From: Chloroflexota bacterium
GTDB taxonomy: Bacteria; Chloroflexota; Anaerolineae; Anaerolineales; UBA11858
Reading direction: 5' to 3'
DNA: 7,759 nucleotides
Assembly: GCA_003513015.1 (NCBI GenBank)
Contig: DOTA01000020.1
Coordinates: 425-8,183, forward strand
Shown: piece after piece, positions 1 to 5,337 of the stretch
Numbering within the stretch: position 1 is the stretch's first letter
How the letters are laid out: each line of letters starts with the position of its first letter
Made by a program: the position numbers and the translations under genes
Notes under the pieces: generated by a model
Databases searched by the model: none
The model's input: the letters and a program-made list of their open reading frames with translations, nothing else
What the model was told of the DNA's origin: nothing

Positions 1-1762
1 CTGCTCCGACAAGACCGGCACCCTCACCGAAAACCGCATGACCGTCACCATTTTGGATGTAGAGGGCAACTCGCAAGATTTGAGCGCCATTGTCGAGCGC
101 CGCGAATATATCCTGCGCGCCCGCCTGTATGGCGATTCCAAACCGGAACACACTGCCCTGAGCATTTTGGTGCGCGTCGGCGCGTTGTGCAACGATGCCG
201 TACTCGAAACCGAAGAAGATGGGCAACTTAGCGCCATCGGCGATCCCACCGAAGGTGCCCTGATGCTGGCCGCCAACCAACTGGGCTTTGACCTCGATCA
301 ACTGCAAGCTGAATGGCCGCGCGTTGCTGAAGTGCCCTTCACCTCCGAGCGCAAGCTCATGACTACCGTTCACAAAATGAGCCCCGAGGTCCAATCCTAC
401 GATGTTCCCTGGCGCGGCGCACCCTATGTGGTGATGACCAAAGGCGCTATCGACAGCCTCTTGGATGTCACCAGTCAAGTACTGGTGAAAAATGATTTTG
501 TACCATTGGATGCTAAAATGCGGGCCCGCATCGAAAAATCCAATGCAGATTATGCCGGACAAGGACAGCGCGTGCTGGGAGTTGCCTTCCGGATTTGGGA
601 GGCTCCTGATTTACCCGAAGACCTCAGCACCCTCGAATCTGATCTGATCTTTGTGGGGCTGACCGCCATGATGGATCCTCCACGCCCCGAAGTGAAATTC
701 GCGGTATTGACGGCCAAAACTGCGGGCATCCACCCTAAAATGATTACTGGCGACCACCCCCTCACCGCGGTGCAGATCGCCAAAGATTTAGAGATCGTCG
801 AAGGGGATTGCGATGAAGACGGCATCTGTCTGACCGGGCAAGAACTCGCAAAAATGTCCACCGAGCAACTTAAGGAGCGTGTTTACGATGTTTCGGTCTT
901 CGCCCGCGTGGCACCGGAGCATAAACTCAAAATTGTCAACGCTCTGCAAAGTGAAGGCGAAATCGTGGCCATGACCGGCGATGGCGTCAACGATGCCCCG
1001 GCGCTCAAGCAAGCCGATATCGGCGTAGCGATGGGCATCACCGGCACGGATGTTTCCAAGCAGGCTGCCGATATGATCTTGTTGGACGATAATTTCACCA
1101 CCATCGTGGCCGCGGTGGAGCAGGGCCGCGTGATTTTTGACAACATCCGTAAATTCATCAAATATACGCTCTCCAGCAATACCGGCGAGATGTTCGTGAT
1201 GCTGGTCGGCCCCTTTTTGGGGATGCCGCTGGCCTTGCTGCCGCTGCAAATCCTGTGGGTCAACCTGGTTACCGATGGCCTGCCAGGGCTGGCCCTGGCT
1301 GAAGAAAAAGGCGAGCGCAATGTGATGAAGCGTGCCCCGTTCCATCCCAACGAGAGCGTTTTCAGCCGTGGCATCGGTGTGGAAATTATCTGGATCGGCA
1401 TCCTGATGGGCTTGATTTCCCTGGGGATCGGATATTTTGGTTGGCGGCAGAATCCCGAGGGTGCCTGGCAAACAATGGTATTCACCACCATGGTGCTGGC
1501 GCAAATGGGCAACGCCCTGGCGATCCGCTCCAGCCGTGACTTTCTGTGGGAGATTGGGATTTTCTCGAACCGACTGATGGTCTTTGCGGTGCTCTCAACG
1601 TTTGCGCTGCAATTAATGTTAGTTTATGTGCCCTTCTTCCAGCATATTTTCAAAACCCAACCGCTTTCGCTGGCTGAGTTGGGGATATGTCTGATCGCCA
1701 GCGCGGTTTTATTCTCAGCAGTAGAAATTTATAAGTGGTTCCGTTATAAACGAGGCCAATAG
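1..1762 (+). CDS. P2-type cation-transporting ATPase, calcium-pump-like (5' partial)
   Basis: This is the C-terminal 586 residues of a P-type ATPase that would export or sequester a cation, most likely Ca2+, at the cost of ATP in the cytoplasmic membrane. The reading frame enters at base 2, already inside the phosphorylation motif (DKTGTLT, Asp codon 8-10). The N-terminal half (M1-M4 and the actuator domain) is therefore outside the window. Next come the nucleotide-binding domain (ERKLMTTVH, TKGA), the TGDHPLTA and MTGDGVNDAPA motifs of the P domain (codons from 971), then M5-M10. M5 has SSNTGE (Asn 1178, Glu 1187) and M6 has NLVTDG (Asn 1262, Thr 1271, Asp 1274), matching SERCA calcium-site residues. 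In M8 the SERCA glutamate is replaced by Gln (codon 1502-1504). Six hydrophobic C-terminal segments fit the P2 family. The stop is TAG at 1760-1762, with no convincing terminator after it. The family is certain. Calcium specificity is inferred, because M4 is not visible. Confidence 0.93.
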   Translation, partial: CSDKTGTLTENRMTVTILDVEGNSQDLSAIVERREYILRARLYGDSKPEHTALSILVRVGALCNDAVLETEEDGQLSAIGDPTEGALMLAANQLGFDLDQLQAEWPRVAEVPFTSERKLMTTVHKMSPEVQSYDVPWRGAPYVVMTKGAIDSLLDVTSQVLVKNDFVPLDAKMRARIEKSNADYAGQGQRVLGVAFRIWEAPDLPEDLSTLESDLIFVGLTAMMDPPRPEVKFAVLTAKTAGIHPKMITGDHPLTAVQIAKDLEIVEGDCDEDGICLTGQELAKMSTEQLKERVYDVSVFARVAPEHKLKIVNALQSEGEIVAMTGDGVNDAPALKQADIGVAMGITGTDVSKQAADMILLDDNFTTIVAAVEQGRVIFDNIRKFIKYTLSSNTGEMFVMLVGPFLGMPLALLPLQILWVNLVTDGLPGLALAEEKGERNVMKRAPFHPNESVFSRGIGVEIIWIGILMGLISLGIGYFGWRQNPEGAWQTMVFTTMVLAQMGNALAIRSSRDFLWEIGIFSNRLMVFAVLSTFALQLMLVYVPFFQHIFKTQPLSLAELGICLIASAVLFSAVEIYKWFRYKRGQ

Positions 1763-1833
1763 CAAGATAAGCCATCCATAAATCGAATTTTCTCTAGCCA
1801 GATTCAGGTTTCGCACAGTGACATCAATATTGG

Positions 1834-1863
1834 TTGACGATTCGCTCAGATTTATGGTATTAT
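1834..1863 (+). promoter_or_regulatory. Sigma-70-type promoter of the infC-rpmI-rplT operon
   Basis: TTGACG (1834-1839) lies 18 bp upstream of TATTAT (1858-1863), and a TG at 1855-1856 gives an extended -10 (TGGTATTAT). Transcription would start near 1870, giving a leader of about 50 nt before infC. It sits in the 157-bp gap after the ATPase gene, so the translation operon appears to be transcribed independently of it. The start site itself is inferred. Confidence 0.75.
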
Positions 1864-1890
1864 GCCCTCCGTTAAATCGCCAAGTAAGGT

Positions 1891-1913
1891 TTTCTCTAAG
1901 GAGTTAGGAGAGA
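1891..1913 (+). promoter_or_regulatory. infC Shine-Dalgarno region, able to fold into an SD-masking hairpin
   Basis: There are two AGGAG motifs, at 1899-1903 and 1906-1910. The second is 9 nt from the ATA start at 1920, a good spacing. CTAA (1896-1899) can pair with TTAG (1904-1907) around a GGAG loop. The stem can continue as TTTCT (1891-1895) with AGAGA (1909-1913), with G1908 bulged and one G-U pair. In that fold the downstream SD is paired and part of the upstream SD is in the loop. The SD is clear; a regulatory role is inferred. Confidence 0.5.
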
Positions 1914-1919
1914 CGAAAC

Positions 1920-2444
1920 ATAAGCACGCTAGATTATCGCATCAATGAACGCATTCGGGCACGAGAAGTCCGCTTGATTGGGCCTGATGGCTCCAATCTT
2001 GGAGTCGTTTCGATTCAGGACGCCCAGCGCATCGCGCGCGAAGCCGAGCTGGATTTGGTAGAAGTAGCTCCCAACGCGAATCCTCCCGTATGCCGGGTGA
2101 TGGATGTTGGTAAATTCATCTACGAACGTCAAAAGAAAGAAAAAGAAGCCCGAAAACAGCAGGTAAAAGTCGAAATTAAAGAAATTCGGCTGCGCCCGAA
2201 AACCACGGAACATCACCGTTCCTTTAAAGTGCGCGATGCCCGTAAATGGCTGGATGAAGGCAAGAAGGTTAAAGTGCGCATTCGTTTTCGAGGTAGAGAA
2301 ATTCATTACCCCGAAATTGCGCTGGAAGACCTCAAAGAGATTGCTAAAGAGTTAGAAGATGTGGCGATTGTGGAGCAAGTTCCTTCGCGTGAAGGGCGCA
2401 CCATGTTAATGGTTTTGGCTCCAGCAAAGCAGCAGAAGAAATAA
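1920..2444 (+). CDS. infC: Translation initiation factor IF-3, probable ATA start
   Basis: IF-3 binds the 30S subunit, keeps it apart from 50S, and checks the start codon and initiator tRNA. From ATA at 1920-1922 the product is 174 residues, the usual length. The N-terminal domain runs from about residue 6 (YRINERIRAREVRLIG) and includes PPVCRVMD and GKFIYE (about 56-70). A lysine-rich linker follows (about 71-90), then the C-terminal domain with IRFRGRE (about 121-127) and a typical MLMVLAP end. An in-frame TAG at 1905-1907 bounds the start. Between it and a TTG at 1974 there is no ATG, GTG or TTG, and starting at TTG would remove the conserved YRINERIRAREVR segment. ATA is 9 nt from AGGAG and is the best candidate; ACG at 1926 is less likely. 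E. coli infC starts with AUU, which lets IF-3 repress its own synthesis, so similar control is plausible. First gene of the rpmI-rplT operon. Confidence 0.95.
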   Translation: MSTLDYRINERIRAREVRLIGPDGSNLGVVSIQDAQRIAREAELDLVEVAPNANPPVCRVMDVGKFIYERQKKEKEARKQQVKVEIKEIRLRPKTTEHHRSFKVRDARKWLDEGKKVKVRIRFRGREIHYPEIALEDLKEIAKELEDVAIVEQVPSREGRTMLMVLAPAKQQKK

Positions 2445-2490
2445 GAGTGCTTGTTAGCCCTCATCTGCATTAATAAATTTATTTATCTTC

Positions 2491-2532
2491 GTGGAGTTCC
2501 GGGGCGACACCATATGTCGCCCCGGATTCCGC
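2491..2532 (+). promoter_or_regulatory. Long GC-rich hairpin in the infC-rpmI gap (candidate attenuator, processing site or L20 target)
   Basis: The perfect core is TCCGGGGCGAC (2498-2508) paired with GTCGCCCCGGA (2516-2526), with a 7-nt loop ACCATAT. With T2497 bulged, the stem can extend by GTGGAG (2491-2496) against TTCCGC (2527-2532), using two G-U pairs, for about 17 pairs. No U-run follows, so it is not a canonical Rho-independent terminator. It ends 15 nt before the rpmI SD. An AT-only palindrome, AATAAATTTATT (2472-2483), lies just upstream. In E. coli, L20 acts on structures in the same infC-rpmI region, but no L20-site sequence match was established here. Confidence 0.6.
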
Positions 2533-2560
2533 GGTAAATCTTGTGAGAGGAGTTTTAGCC

Positions 2561-2827
2561 GTGACTCGGAAAGCTAGAACGGGAAAGTTCAAGTTAAAGA
2601 CCCACAAAGCGACCGCCAAGCGTTTCCGGTTGACTGGTACGGGAAAGTTGGTGCGCACCAAAGGTGGTAAAGGCCACCTGCGCCGCCGAACTTCCAAGCG
2701 CACCAAAGCGCTCTTCACTGAAATGGTTCCTGTCAAAGGCAAGCGCATTCAAAGGCGCGTGATGCGTTTGGCCCCATATCTGAAGAAGTACAAAGCCAAC
2801 CCCAATGCTCGGAGTGGTCAAAGTTAG
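2561..2827 (+). CDS. rpmI: 50S ribosomal protein L35
   Basis: Small, very basic protein of the large ribosomal subunit. The GTG at 2561 is chosen because AGGAG (2548-2552) is 8 nt upstream. An in-frame GTG at 2543 would put that SD inside the coding region. The product is 88 residues. The L35 core KLKTHKATAKRFRLTGTGKL (about 12-31) is followed by a basic segment, HLRRRTSKRTKALF, and a C-terminal LAPYLKKYK region. L35 is commonly 64-66 residues, so this one carries roughly 8-10 extra residues at the N-terminus (TRKARTGK) and a C-terminal tail of about 14 residues ending NARSGQS. The gene is flanked by infC and rplT in the usual order, which confirms identity even with the added ends. Translation could be controlled by the hairpin upstream. 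Confidence 0.96.
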   Translation: MTRKARTGKFKLKTHKATAKRFRLTGTGKLVRTKGGKGHLRRRTSKRTKALFTEMVPVKGKRIQRRVMRLAPYLKKYKANPNARSGQS

Positions 2828-2851
2828 TTTGGTTTATCATTTTTAGTGTGG

Positions 2852-2894
2852 CCGTTGGGTGTATAACGGATGGTTTCGAGCCATCGGCGCCCAG
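2852..2894 (+). promoter_or_regulatory. Candidate structured RNA or pseudoknot in the rpmI-rplT gap
   Basis: The 88-nt gap between rpmI and rplT holds two adjacent stems. CCGTT (2852-2856) pairs with AACGG (2865-2869). GATGGTT (2869-2875) pairs with AGCCATC (2879-2885) around TCG, with one G-U pair. The loop of the first stem, GGGTG (2857-2861), is complementary to CGCCC (2888-2892) just past the second stem, with one G-U pair. This would make an H-type pseudoknot, or a competing long-range stem TTGGGTG with CGCCCAG. It ends 8 nt before the rplT SD. The position suits L20 feedback control, but this is inferred from pairing alone. Confidence 0.45.
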
Positions 2895-2915
2895 GGGTTC
2901 GCAGGAGAGTAATAA

Positions 2916-3263
2916 ATGGCTCGTGTAAAAACTGGTTTTACCCGCCGTCATCGGCATAAGAAAGTACTTAAGCTAACGAAAGGCCAGTTTGGCGCTCGCA
3001 GCCGCACGTATCGACGTGCGAACGAGGCCATGATGAAAAGCCTTTGGTATGCTTATCGCGACCGCCGCACCCGCAAGCGCGAACTGCGCCGCTTATGGAT
3101 CGCTCGTATCAACGCGGCCGCCCGGCTGAATGGCACCACCTACAGCCGGCTCATCCATGGCCTGAAAAAAGCCGACATCACGATCAATCGAAAAATGCTG
3201 GCTGATTTGGCCGTGCATGATCCTAAGGCATTCAGCACTGTGGTTGAAAAAGCAGCGGGCTAA
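2916..3263 (+). CDS. rplT: 50S ribosomal protein L20
   Basis: Early-assembly 23S rRNA-binding protein of the large subunit and, in characterised bacteria, the repressor of its own operon. At 115 residues it has normal family length. It begins [20 protein letters not shown] and has the long basic helical N-terminal extension (about 1-60, with [16 protein letters not shown]). The globular domain follows, with [13 protein letters not shown] (about 58-70), [13 protein letters not shown] and [13 protein letters not shown]. The ATG has AGGAG (2903-2907) 8 nt upstream. It is last in the infC-rpmI-rplT operon and is followed by a strong terminator. The structured leader at 2852-2894 makes L20 autoregulation plausible but untested. 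Confidence 0.98.
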   Translation: MARVKTGFTRRHRHKKVLKLTKGQFGARSRTYRRANEAMMKSLWYAYRDRRTRKRELRRLWIARINAAARLNGTTYSRLIHGLKKADITINRKMLADLAVHDPKAFSTVVEKAAG

Positions 3264-3279
3264 TGCAAATCTCACAATA

Positions 3280-3315
3280 ACTAAAGAGCGGGCTTTGTGC
3301 CTGCTCTTTTTAGTT
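3280..3315 (+). terminator. Rho-independent terminator of the infC operon
   Basis: AAAGAGCGGGC (3283-3293) pairs with GCCTGCTCTTT (3299-3309) around a 5-nt loop, with one G-U pair, and is followed by further T residues (TTTTT at 3307-3311). Flanking ACTA and TAGT can lengthen the stem. It lies 16 nt after the rplT stop. Confidence 0.88.
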
Positions 3316-3352
3316 TAAAAATCAAATTCACCCCTGACATTTCAACCTCTGC

Positions 3353-3386
3353 AAAAATAAAAAGAGCCGCCATTTAGGCGGCTCTT
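3353..3386 (-). terminator. Rho-independent terminator of the cold-shock gene
   Basis: A perfect 10-bp stem, AAGAGCCGCC (3362-3371) with GGCGGCTCTT (3377-3386), has loop ATTTA. Read on the minus strand it is followed by a T-rich tract (complement of 3353-3363). It lies 22 nt past the csp stop. Together with the terminator at 3280-3315 it isolates the two convergent transcripts. Confidence 0.88.
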
Positions 3387-3408
3387 CTATGTTCGTTGGG
3401 TTGCCTTC

Positions 3409-3621
3409 TTACATCACCGGGGTAACGTTGGCAGCCTGTACACCTTTAGGGCCTTCTTCAATCGTGAACTCAACGTTTTGCCCTTCATCTAAACGGCGAT
3501 AACCATCCATTGTAATAGCGCTGAAGTGGACGAATACATCTTCACCCTCTTCTCTGCCAATAAAACCATAACCCTTGCGGGCGTTGAACCACTTGACGGT
3601 TCCGACAATACGTTCTGTCAT
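3409..3621 (-). CDS. Cold-shock domain protein (CspA family)
   Basis: A 70-residue single-domain nucleic-acid-binding protein that acts as an RNA chaperone in the cytoplasm. The OB-fold signatures are complete: [15 protein letters not shown] (7-21), containing the RNP1-like KGYGFI, and DVFVHFSAI (28-36), the RNP2-like motif. The C-terminal end, [13 protein letters not shown], is typical. The ATG at 3621-3619 is chosen because GGAG (complement of 3631-3634) is 9 nt upstream and 70 residues is the family norm. Upstream in-frame ATGs would add residues unlike the family, and the nearest overlaps the SD. It has its own promoter with a leader of only about 56 nt, shorter than the roughly 160-nt cold-responsive cspA leader of E. 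coli. Whether it is cold-induced cannot be judged; many Csp genes are constitutive. It faces the infC operon tail to tail. Confidence 0.97.
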   Translation of the reverse strand: MTERIVGTVKWFNARKGYGFIGREEGEDVFVHFSAITMDGYRRLDEGQNVEFTIEEGPKGVQAANVTPVM

Positions 3622-3683
3622 CTTTCTATACTCCATAATACAAATATTTTTGCTCAGACTTTTATGCTGAATGAACGGGCGAT

Positions 3684-3712
3684 AGATTATCATGTGGCCG
3701 AAAGACTGTCAA
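3684..3712 (-). promoter_or_regulatory. Sigma-70-type promoter of the cold-shock gene
   Basis: On the minus strand a consensus TTGACA (complement of 3707-3712) is 17 bp upstream of TAATCT (complement of 3684-3689). A TGA just before it forms an extended -10. The start would be near 3677. It diverges from the promoter of the B12-binding gene. Confidence 0.78.
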
Positions 3713-3799
3713 GATTAAAAAGATGCCCCCTTCGGACTACCTTTGACTGCTCGAAAGGCTGAATTTCTACTCCCGATTACAACCCCTATCCCGTTTTCA

Positions 3800-3839
3800 G
3801 GATCAGGCGCGGTATAATCCAGCGCGACAAGTATGATCC
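3800..3839 (+). promoter_or_regulatory. Promoter -10 of the B12-binding gene inside a dyad
   Basis: A perfect TATAAT (3813-3818) lies 34 bp before the ATG. The bases 16-18 bp upstream (CCCGTT-like) do not resemble TTGACA, so an activator may be needed or the -35 is weak. The -10 is bracketed by an inverted repeat, GGATCA (3800-3805) and TGATCC (3834-3839), and by GCGC at 3807-3810 and 3822-3825. The dyad could be an operator, but its 28-nt spacing is wide and it may be chance. Confidence 0.5.
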
Positions 3840-3852
3840 CCTTGGAGGTGCG

Positions 3853-4254
3853 ATGAGCGAACGAAAAATCCGTGCGATAGTAGCAAAACCTGGTCTGGAT
3901 GGACATGATCGCGGCGCAAAGGTAGTCGCGCGTGCCTTGCGGGATGCCGGGATGGAAGTTATCTACACCGGCCTGCGCCAAACCCCTGAGATGATTGCTG
4001 AGGCCGCCTTGCAAGAAGATGCTGATGTGGTGGGGCTTTCGGTACTTTCGGGAGCGCACATGGCTCTGGTGCCGCGTGTGCTGGAATTGCTCAAAGCTAA
4101 TGGTCAAGAACACGTTAAAGTATTTGTGGGGGGGATTATTCCCGATGAAGATGCGCCACAACTAAAAAAAATGGGTGTTGCCGGTATTTACGGTCCCGGC
4201 ACGCTGACAGATGAAATCGTGCGCGATATTCGAGCGGCAGTGTTGGGAGCCTAA
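3853..4254 (+). CDS. Stand-alone cobalamin-binding subunit of an acyl-CoA mutase (methylmalonyl-CoA mutase C-terminal-domain family)
   Basis: A 133-residue protein that is nearly all B12-binding Rossmann-like domain. It carries DGHDRG (16-21), the DxHxxG motif whose His18 would replace dimethylbenzimidazole as the lower cobalt ligand. Further on are GLSVLSGAH (61-69, the SxL motif) and FVGGIIP (91-97), which line the nucleotide-tail pocket. This is the architecture of small subunits of adenosylcobalamin-dependent mutases: methylmalonyl-CoA, isobutyryl-CoA or 2-hydroxyisobutyryl-CoA mutase. The large TIM-barrel subunit that sets the substrate is not in the window, so the exact reaction is open. 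GGAGG (3844-3848) lies 4 nt before the ATG, rather close. The downstream MeaB-type GTPase, 63 bp away, strongly supports a mutase role. Methylmalonyl-CoA mutase is the default reading. Confidence 0.9.
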   Translation: MSERKIRAIVAKPGLDGHDRGAKVVARALRDAGMEVIYTGLRQTPEMIAEAALQEDADVVGLSVLSGAHMALVPRVLELLKANGQEHVKVFVGGIIPDEDAPQLKKMGVAGIYGPGTLTDEIVRDIRAAVLGA

Positions 4255-4263
4255 GTACGGAAC

Positions 4264-4310
4264 CAGGTAAACAGGAACCTCGGGCAATACCTGTTTACTT
4301 TGTTTACCTG
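4264..4310 (+). repeat. Three-arm inverted/direct repeat before meaB (alternative hairpins)
   Basis: A left arm, CAGGTAAACAGG (4264-4275), can pair with either of two right arms. GTAAACAGG pairs with CCTGTTTAC (4290-4298), 9 bp. CAGGTAAACA pairs with TGTTTACCTG (4301-4310), 10 bp. Both are perfect and mutually exclusive. TGTTTAC therefore occurs twice directly, 9 nt apart, and once inverted. GGAACC is also repeated at 4259-4264 and 4274-4279. The element fills most of the 63-bp gap and ends 7 nt before the meaB ATG. It could be a palindromic interspersed repeat, an operator or a translational switch. Confidence 0.7.
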
Positions 4311-4317
4311 AACCCTT

Positions 4318-5337
4318 ATGATTGACATCAACACCATCCTCAGCGGCAACCGGCTGGCACTTTCCCGTTTGCTGACCCAAATTGAAAATGATACCCCTGA
4401 GGGGCGTGCAGCGCTCAATGATTTGTTTCCACACACGGGGAACGCCCACCTGATTGGGGTGACCGGCGCGCCCGGCACGGGGAAATCATCCCTGGTGAAC
4501 CGGTTGGCCTATTTTTATCGGCATTCTCTCCAGGGTCAGGAGGCCAAACGCGTGGCCGTGGTGGCGGTCGATCCTTCCAGTCCTTTCACTGGCGGCGCGG
4601 TTTTAGGGGATCGCGTCCGCATGAAAGACTTGGCTGGCGATGCAGGCGTTTTCATCCGCTCAATGGCTTCACGCGGCTCGTTGGGCGGGTTAGCGACGGC
4701 CACCGCCGGGATGGTGCAGGCCTTTGACGCTGCCGGGTTCGAGATCATTTTGATCGAAACCGTGGGCGCGGGACAAGCCGAAGTGGATATCGCCCGGCTG
4801 GCACACACCACCCTGGTGGTTGAAGCGCCGGGGCTGGGTGATGATATTCAGGCCATCAAAGCCGGGATTTTGGAAATTGCCGATATTCTGGTAATCAACA
4901 AGGCTGACCGTCCCGGCGTGGAAAACACGGAACGGGCGCTCAAAGGGATGCTCAATCTGGCCCACCCGGTGCAGCGCGTTTTTCAGCATCACGGTCAATT
5001 TATGGATGTGGAACCGGCGGTTTTAACGGAATCAGCTCCAATGTGGTTGCCTCCCATCCAAAAAACAGTAGCAACCGAAGGATCCGGGATCACTGAATTG
5101 GGTTCTGAAATCGAGCGTCACCGCCTACACCTGCAATCCAGCGGAGATTGGGAACGCCGCGAGCGCGCCCGTTTGGAAACCGAACTCCACCAATTATTGC
5201 AATCGACCCTGGTATCTCGCTGGCAAGCCGGGGTATCTGAAAATCAATACCAACAAGTGTTTAAACAGTTGGCTGACCGACAAATCTCTCCCCGGCAAGC
5301 CGTCAAGGAATTACTGAATGGAGGATTTCCCAAATGA
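4318..5337 (+). CDS. meaB: MeaB/ArgK-family P-loop GTPase, acyl-CoA mutase chaperone
   Basis: G3E-family GTPase that gates adenosylcobalamin delivery to, and protects, methylmalonyl-CoA-type mutases. The older ArgK (arginine transport kinase) label for this family is misleading. At 339 residues it has normal length. It shows Walker A GAPGTGKS (50-57), VDPSSPFTGGAVLGDRVRM (84-102, with the family's switch region), ETVGAGQAEVDIA (147-159, switch II) and the guanine-specificity motif NKAD (194-197). The C-terminal third is helical, as expected for the dimerisation arm. The ATG at 4318 is preceded by an in-frame TGA at 4309-4311 and has no recognisable SD. Instead the three-arm repeat ends 7 nt upstream, so initiation may depend on coupling or on RNA folding. 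Its stop overlaps the next start (ATGA at 5334-5337). Pairing with the B12-binding subunit upstream supports the assignment. Confidence 0.95.
   Translation: MIDINTILSGNRLALSRLLTQIENDTPEGRAALNDLFPHTGNAHLIGVTGAPGTGKSSLVNRLAYFYRHSLQGQEAKRVAVVAVDPSSPFTGGAVLGDRVRMKDLAGDAGVFIRSMASRGSLGGLATATAGMVQAFDAAGFEIILIETVGAGQAEVDIARLAHTTLVVEAPGLGDDIQAIKAGILEIADILVINKADRPGVENTERALKGMLNLAHPVQRVFQHHGQFMDVEPAVLTESAPMWLPPIQKTVATEGSGITELGSEIERHRLHLQSSGDWERRERARLETELHQLLQSTLVSRWQAGVSENQYQQVFKQLADRQISPRQAVKELLNGGFPK

Noticed and set aside
788..1512. Long minus-strand open frames of 238 and 209 residues antisense to the ATPase gene
   Set aside because: They lie wholly inside a strongly conserved P-type ATPase frame. 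Their translations are low-complexity with no recognisable domain, and their openness follows from codon bias of the sense gene.
1763..1833. Terminator for the ATPase gene
   Set aside because: Only weak 4-bp pairings (GAAT/ATTC) were seen, with no stem followed by a T-run. Termination may be Rho-dependent or absent.
2851..2907. Possible tRNA (GGTTCGC and GGTTTCGAGCC look like T-arm sequence)
   Set aside because: The segment is too short, has no 7-bp acceptor stem or anticodon arm, and has no CCA. The pairing fits two small hairpins better.
3003..3275. Minus-strand frames antisense to rplT and rpmI
   Set aside because: These are shadows of short, highly conserved ribosomal-protein genes.
3743..3771. 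TTGACT (3743-3748) as a -35 for the B12-binding gene
   Set aside because: At 17 bp it would pair only with TCTACT, a poor -10, and it is too far from the perfect TATAAT at 3813.
3715..4161. Minus-strand open frame of 148 residues across the csp/B12 intergenic region
   Set aside because: It overlaps the csp promoter and is antisense to the B12-binding subunit gene; the protein resembles no family.
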